From Leptospira bourretii (GTDB taxonomy: Bacteria > Spirochaetota > Leptospiria > Leptospirales > Leptospiraceae): 64,000 nucleotides of DNA. Numbering within the stretch: the first letter of the stretch is position 1; the number at the start of each line of letters is the position of its first letter. The stretch covers positions 200,176-264,175 of the forward strand of contig NZ_RQFW01000001.1 of the NCBI RefSeq assembly GCF_004770145.1. The letters are read 5' to 3'. The notes beneath the pieces were generated by a model, which ran no database searches, was not told where the DNA came from, and saw nothing but the letters and a program-made list of their open reading frames with translations. Below, one piece after another: positions 63,909-64,000 of the stretch. The position numbers were made by a program, and so were the translations under genes.

Positions 63909-64000
63909 TCAATTATGGGAAGTTGCATATTGCTTCATAATTAATAGTATCTAAAATCAAAATAATGCTTCAAAAGTAAAAGTATTCGAAGTAACATTCT

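Overview
The window looks like chromosomal DNA of a Leptospira, most likely a saprophytic (biflexa-type) species. The signs are a DUF1554 lipoprotein remnant and a DUF1574 protein (both typical of leptospires), many predicted lipoproteins, moderately low GC, compact operons with 1-4 base overlaps, and frequent TTG/GTG starts. No rRNA, tRNA, CRISPR array or complete insertion sequence was found.

Layout. 1-0.8 kb: chemotaxis deamidase cheD and a cut-off HDOD gene. 0.8-7.2 kb: a TraB-like membrane protein, a cysteine-rich lipoprotein followed by a copper-storage (Csp-type) four-helix protein, an alpha/beta hydrolase with a replaced nucleophile, a UTP-glucose-1-phosphate uridylyltransferase, and a TetR regulator divergent from a thioesterase across a perfect dyad. 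7.2-11 kb: an exbB-tonB operon whose last gene encodes a secreted papain-fold protein with fibronectin repeats and no cysteine at all. 11-18.5 kb: a membrane glycosyltransferase, an RND pump, a PilZ protein and a NarL-type two-component pair. 18.9-24.4 kb: a methylmalonyl-CoA mutase operon (small exported protein, mutA, mutB, meaB) with a 16-bp hairpin between mutB and meaB. 24.5-31.4 kb: YhhN protein, ferritin-like protein with a histone-H1-like tail, DMT transporter, an ECF sigma factor with a monooxygenase-like partner, small exported proteins, DUF302 and spermidine synthase. 31.4-39.4 kb: an outer-membrane barrel, two lipoproteins (one with HEGGH), pyrF and the FAD oxidase / DUF1365 / cyclopropane synthase operon. 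39.5-48.7 kb: a DUF1574 protein, an M30-type metallopeptidase and a probable surface-glycan cluster (nucleotidyltransferase-glycosyltransferase fusion, SDR protein, GT2, SGNH-like membrane protein, membrane glycosyltransferase). 48.7-63.2 kb: a tandem active/inactive HtrA pair, a membrane HATPase, apt, htpX, a capD / SspB-like / purine permease operon, a STAS-zinc ribbon protein, hrpB, an AraC-Ogt fusion and a second YhhN protein. 63.2-64 kb: decayed DNA with a DUF1554 pseudogene and a second possible coding remnant.

The most notable theme is enzyme folds that kept their shape but lost catalytic residues: a papain-like protein (Cys to Thr, His to Gln), an HtrA paralogue (His to Gln, Ser lost), an alpha/beta hydrolase (Ser to Asn) and an SDR protein (Tyr to Leu). 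Two of these sit in operons with systems they could serve: ExbB/TonB for the papain fold and an intact HtrA for the dead one. The second notable theme is regulatory structure: two pairs of divergent genes whose start codons overlap head to head, several long dyads in promoters, and a hairpin that would hide a Shine-Dalgarno sequence.
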